The position numbers were made by a program, and so were the translations under genes. A stretch of 6,747 bases of DNA from Gemmatimonadaceae bacterium (lineage in GTDB: Bacteria > Gemmatimonadota > Gemmatimonadetes > Gemmatimonadales > Gemmatimonadaceae): assembly GCA_025451425.1 (NCBI GenBank), contig JANWKK010000292.1, positions 1 to 6,747 on the forward strand. The letters are read 5' to 3'. Positions 6,537-6,747 of this stretch are shown here, one piece after another. The notes below the pieces were generated by a model that saw only the letters and a list, made by a program, of their open reading frames with translations, did no database searches and was not told the origin of the DNA. How positions within the stretch are numbered: the first letter of the stretch is position 1; every line of letters begins with the position of its first letter.

Positions 6537-6746
6537 TCAGATACGGGGAGCGAGGGGAAGGTTCAGCCTGAACGAAAAGCACGTCCCCTCGCCGTCCTTG
6601 CTCTCTACAGCGAGTGTCGCCCCCATAGCTGACAGCAGCTTCTGACAGATCGCGAGGCCAAGGCCGGCGCTGGAAAACACGGTCTTGCCCGACTGCCACT
6701 GAGGCCGGAATGCATCAAAGAGCGTGTCAAGCACGTCACGCGGGAT
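6537..6746 (-). CDS. Sensor histidine kinase, C-terminal ATPase end (5' partial)
   Basis: Seventy codons, including the TGA, are visible on the minus strand, open to the window end, so the start and the sensor, dimerisation and N/G1 regions are outside. What remains is the end of a HATPase_c domain: an F-box-like 'LDTLFDAFRPQ', a G2-box-like 'SSAGLGLAICQKLLSAMGA' and the final strand 'GEGTCFSFRLNLP'. These bind ATP in kinases that phosphorylate a conserved His and pass the phosphate to a response regulator. The G2 box reads SAGLGL where GxGLGL is usual, so its first Gly is replaced by Ser; activity may still be normal. No receiver domain follows, as the protein ends just after the ATPase fold. 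Its stop lies 14 bp from the citrate synthase stop, tail to tail, with no visible terminator between. Which regulator and signal it serves cannot be told. Confidence 0.85.
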   Translation of the reverse strand: MPRDVLDTLFDAFRPQWQSGKTVFSSAGLGLAICQKLLSAMGATLAVESKDGEGTCFSFRLNLPLAPRI

Positions 6747-6747
6747 A

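Overview
High-GC bacterial DNA with dense gene packing and mostly weak Shine-Dalgarno signals. The style fits a soil or environmental bacterium. A palindromic repeat at 800-876, of the kind that translates to 'CHPERSEGS...SLASLGMT' peptides in many environmental genomes, suggests Gemmatimonadota or a similar phylum. That placement is inference, not something the sequence proves. I recognise seven protein-coding genes; two are cut by the window edges. I see no rRNA, tRNA, CRISPR array or insertion sequence.

Left part (1-985): the 3' portion of a von Willebrand factor A (VWA) protein with a metal-ion-dependent adhesion site (MIDAS) runs rightward and stops at 799. A near-perfect inverted repeat begins at the very next base. 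A second, unrelated two-tier hairpin lies at 920-960. Both sit in the 186-bp gap between this gene and the convergent PLP-enzyme gene.

Middle, minus strand (986-3490): a two-gene unit is read leftward. First comes a fused CopC-CopD copper protein, with a Tat-like signal peptide and a His-brace copper site followed by about eight membrane spans. Then, 18 bp on, comes a threonine/serine dehydratase-like PLP enzyme without a regulatory ACT domain.

Right part, plus strand (3600-6522): starting divergently from copCD across a gap of about 109 bp is a tight cluster: a CrcB/FluC fluoride channel, a PII-like DUF190 protein, and a short MutY-type adenine glycosylase whose ATG overlaps the DUF190 stop (ATGA). 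After a 62-bp gap comes citrate synthase (gltA type), the entry enzyme of the TCA cycle. The C-terminal ATPase end of a sensor histidine kinase lies convergently on the minus strand and is cut off by the window end.

Functionally the window mixes ion/metal homeostasis (copper, fluoride), DNA oxidation repair and central metabolism. I found no clear undescribed multi-gene system. The items most worth checking are the palindrome abutting the VWA stop codon, the NUDIX-less MutY coupled to a fluoride-channel/DUF190 pair, and the Tat-type signal on the CopC-CopD fusion.
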